From Microcaldota archaeon (GTDB lineage Archaea; Iainarchaeota; Iainarchaeia; JAADDC01): DNA of 6,666 nucleotides. A program made the position numbers and the translations under genes. Positions 5,882 through 6,666 of the stretch are shown here, in pieces. The notes beneath the pieces are model-generated. The model was not told where the DNA came from and searched no databases. It worked only from the letters and a program-made list of their open reading frames with translations. Location of the stretch: contig JALTNN010000027.1 of NCBI GenBank assembly GCA_027000685.1, positions 1-6,666 on the forward strand, written 5' to 3'. Position 1 is the first letter of the stretch; each line of letters begins with the position of its first letter.

Positions 5882-6415
5882 ATGAACCTGTGGAAGGACC
5901 TGCCGGCCGGCAAGAATCCGCCCGAGGACATCTACGTCGTCGTTGAGATCCCCCAGGGGAGTGGGGTGAAGTACGAGGTAGATCACGATACAGGCGTTAT
6001 ATTCGTGGACAGGTTCCTCTACACAGCCATGTATTATCCTGCTAACTACGGCTTTGTTCCCAGGACGCTCGCGGAGGACGGCGATCCGGTTGACGTGCTC
6101 GTGTTGTCAAGGGAGCCCGTCGTCCCAGGCTCTGTGATAAGGGCGAGGCCCATAGGAGTGCTTGTGATGGAGGATGAGGAGGGGATGGATGAAAAGGTGC
6201 TCGCGGTTCCCGTCTCGAAGCTCGACCCAACTTGGGAGGACGTCAAGGAGATCACAGACTGTGCGGAGGCCACGCTGAACAAGATCAAGCACTTCTTCGA
6301 GCACTACAAGGAGCTCGAGCCGGGAAAGTGGGTGAAGGTAAGGGAGTTTAAGGGAGCAGAGGAGGCGAAGAAGATAATTGCTGAGGCCATCCGGAGGTTC
6401 GAGGAGGAGGAGTGA
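5882..6415 (+). CDS. ppa: Inorganic pyrophosphatase, soluble family I
   Basis: The enzyme hydrolyses pyrophosphate to two phosphates in the cytosol, pulling RNA, DNA and aminoacyl-tRNA synthesis forward. The 177 residues match archaeal/bacterial family I in length. The start [10 protein letters not shown] is typical. Metal and substrate residues are in place: E22 (VEIPQGS), K30, R44, Y56 (ANYGFVP), the signature DGDPVDVLV (66-74) with D66, D68 and D71, the D98 ... D103-x-K105 group, and Y142-K143. All catalytic positions look intact. An in-frame GTG at 5873 would add three residues, but ATG 5882 fits the family and has GGTG (5872-5875) six nt ahead. It has its own TATA box and is followed one base after its stop codon by rpo7, so the two are probably co-transcribed. 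Confidence 0.97.
   Translation: MNLWKDLPAGKNPPEDIYVVVEIPQGSGVKYEVDHDTGVIFVDRFLYTAMYYPANYGFVPRTLAEDGDPVDVLVLSREPVVPGSVIRARPIGVLVMEDEEGMDEKVLAVPVSKLDPTWEDVKEITDCAEATLNKIKHFFEHYKELEPGKWVKVREFKGAEEAKKIIAEAIRRFEEEE
6401..6412 (+). promoter_or_regulatory. Shine-Dalgarno site for rpo7 in the ppa 3' end
   Basis: The purine run GAGGAGGAGGAG encodes the Glu-rich tail of pyrophosphatase and also provides GGAGGAG matches to the 16S rRNA tail, ending a few nt before the rpo7 ATG at 6417. One stretch therefore serves both as protein tail and ribosome site, favouring coupled translation. Confidence 0.6.
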
Positions 6416-6416
6416 A

Positions 6417-6666
6417 ATGTTCTACCTCTACACCGTGAGGGACTCTGTGGCCATTCCCCCCTCGAAGCTCAAGGGAGACCTGAAGGGAGCCGTTCTATCA
6501 CAGCTTAAGGAAGAGTTAGAGGGGCGGGTTGACGAGGATATGGGCGTGCTCGTGGCGGTCACAGGTGTCAAAGAGGTGGGGGACGCCCTCATAATACCCG
6601 GGGATCCCAATGTGTACGTGGAAGCCGTCTTTGACGTCCTTACCTATGTACCGCTCCTCCAAGAAG
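6417..6666 (+). CDS. rpo7: DNA-directed RNA polymerase subunit Rpo7 (RpoE'), N-terminal part (partial)
   Basis: Rpo7 pairs with Rpo4 to form the stalk of archaeal RNA polymerase, the counterpart of eukaryotic Rpb7, which helps open DNA and binds emerging RNA. The 83 visible residues begin MFYLYTVRDSVAIPPSKL and cover the N-terminal RNP-like domain. The recognisable pieces are the strand and P-P turn at about 14-15, a helix (LSQLKEELEGRVD) and DMGVLVAVTGVKEVGD (about 42-57), followed by IIPGD. The C-terminal S1 domain lies beyond the window edge. The ATG is one base after the ppa stop codon, with a strong ribosome site in the ppa 3' end. I expect the small zinc-ribbon subunit RpoE2 (Spt4) next, as in related archaea, but cannot see it. 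Confidence 0.93.
   Translation, partial: MFYLYTVRDSVAIPPSKLKGDLKGAVLSQLKEELEGRVDEDMGVLVAVTGVKEVGDALIIPGDPNVYVEAVFDVLTYVPLLQE

Overview
This is archaeal chromosomal DNA. Every gene is of an archaeal or eukaryote-like type: ribosomal proteins S28e, L24e and S6e, initiation factors aIF5B and aIF2 gamma, an Fcf1/Utp24-like PIN protein, and RNA polymerase subunit Rpo7. Likely promoters are TATA boxes about 27 bp ahead of the start points, and some Shine-Dalgarno sites fit the archaeal 16S rRNA tail. Arg is mostly AGG/AGA and Ile often ATA, and the proteins are rich in Glu, Lys, Arg and Val with few Cys. This suggests a thermophile or hyperthermophile. The gene order matches the ancestral euryarchaeal translation cluster as I remember it, but I cannot name the genus.

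Layout, all on the + strand: the tail of rps28e (1-51), rpl24e (57-218), ndk (215-796), an AAA-type ATPase of the DUF4143 class (best start 883, to 2013), infB/aIF5B (2055-3812), rps6e (3899-4294), the aIF2 gamma gene (4266-5456), a PIN-domain RNase-like gene (5453-5827), ppa (5882-6415) and the 5' part of rpo7/rpoE (6417 to the edge). Genes overlap or nearly touch, except for four short gaps of 41-86 bp. Each gap holds a TATA-like box. No RNA gene, CRISPR array or insertion sequence is visible, and no gap exceeds 300 bp.

The genes form one informational unit. S28e, L24e and S6e are parts of the ribosome. aIF2 gamma carries initiator tRNA to the small subunit and aIF5B drives subunit joining. 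The PIN protein probably acts in rRNA processing. Ndk supplies NTPs, pyrophosphatase removes the PPi released by polymerases and tRNA synthetases, and Rpo7 belongs to the RNA polymerase stalk. The ATPase is the one outsider. It sits with its own apparent promoter between ndk and infB, which are normally neighbours.

The points most worth a second look are: the ATPase insertion and its probable leaderless start; loss of zinc-binding cysteines in both L24e (one Cys replaced by Trp) and aIF2 gamma (no Cys in the knuckle region); two insertions that enlarge Ndk while keeping its active site; a probable leaderless GTG start for aIF5B behind a palindromic TATA box and a pure pyrimidine tract; and a near-palindrome centred on the ppa TATA box. 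I see no clear evidence of a wholly new multi-gene system here.
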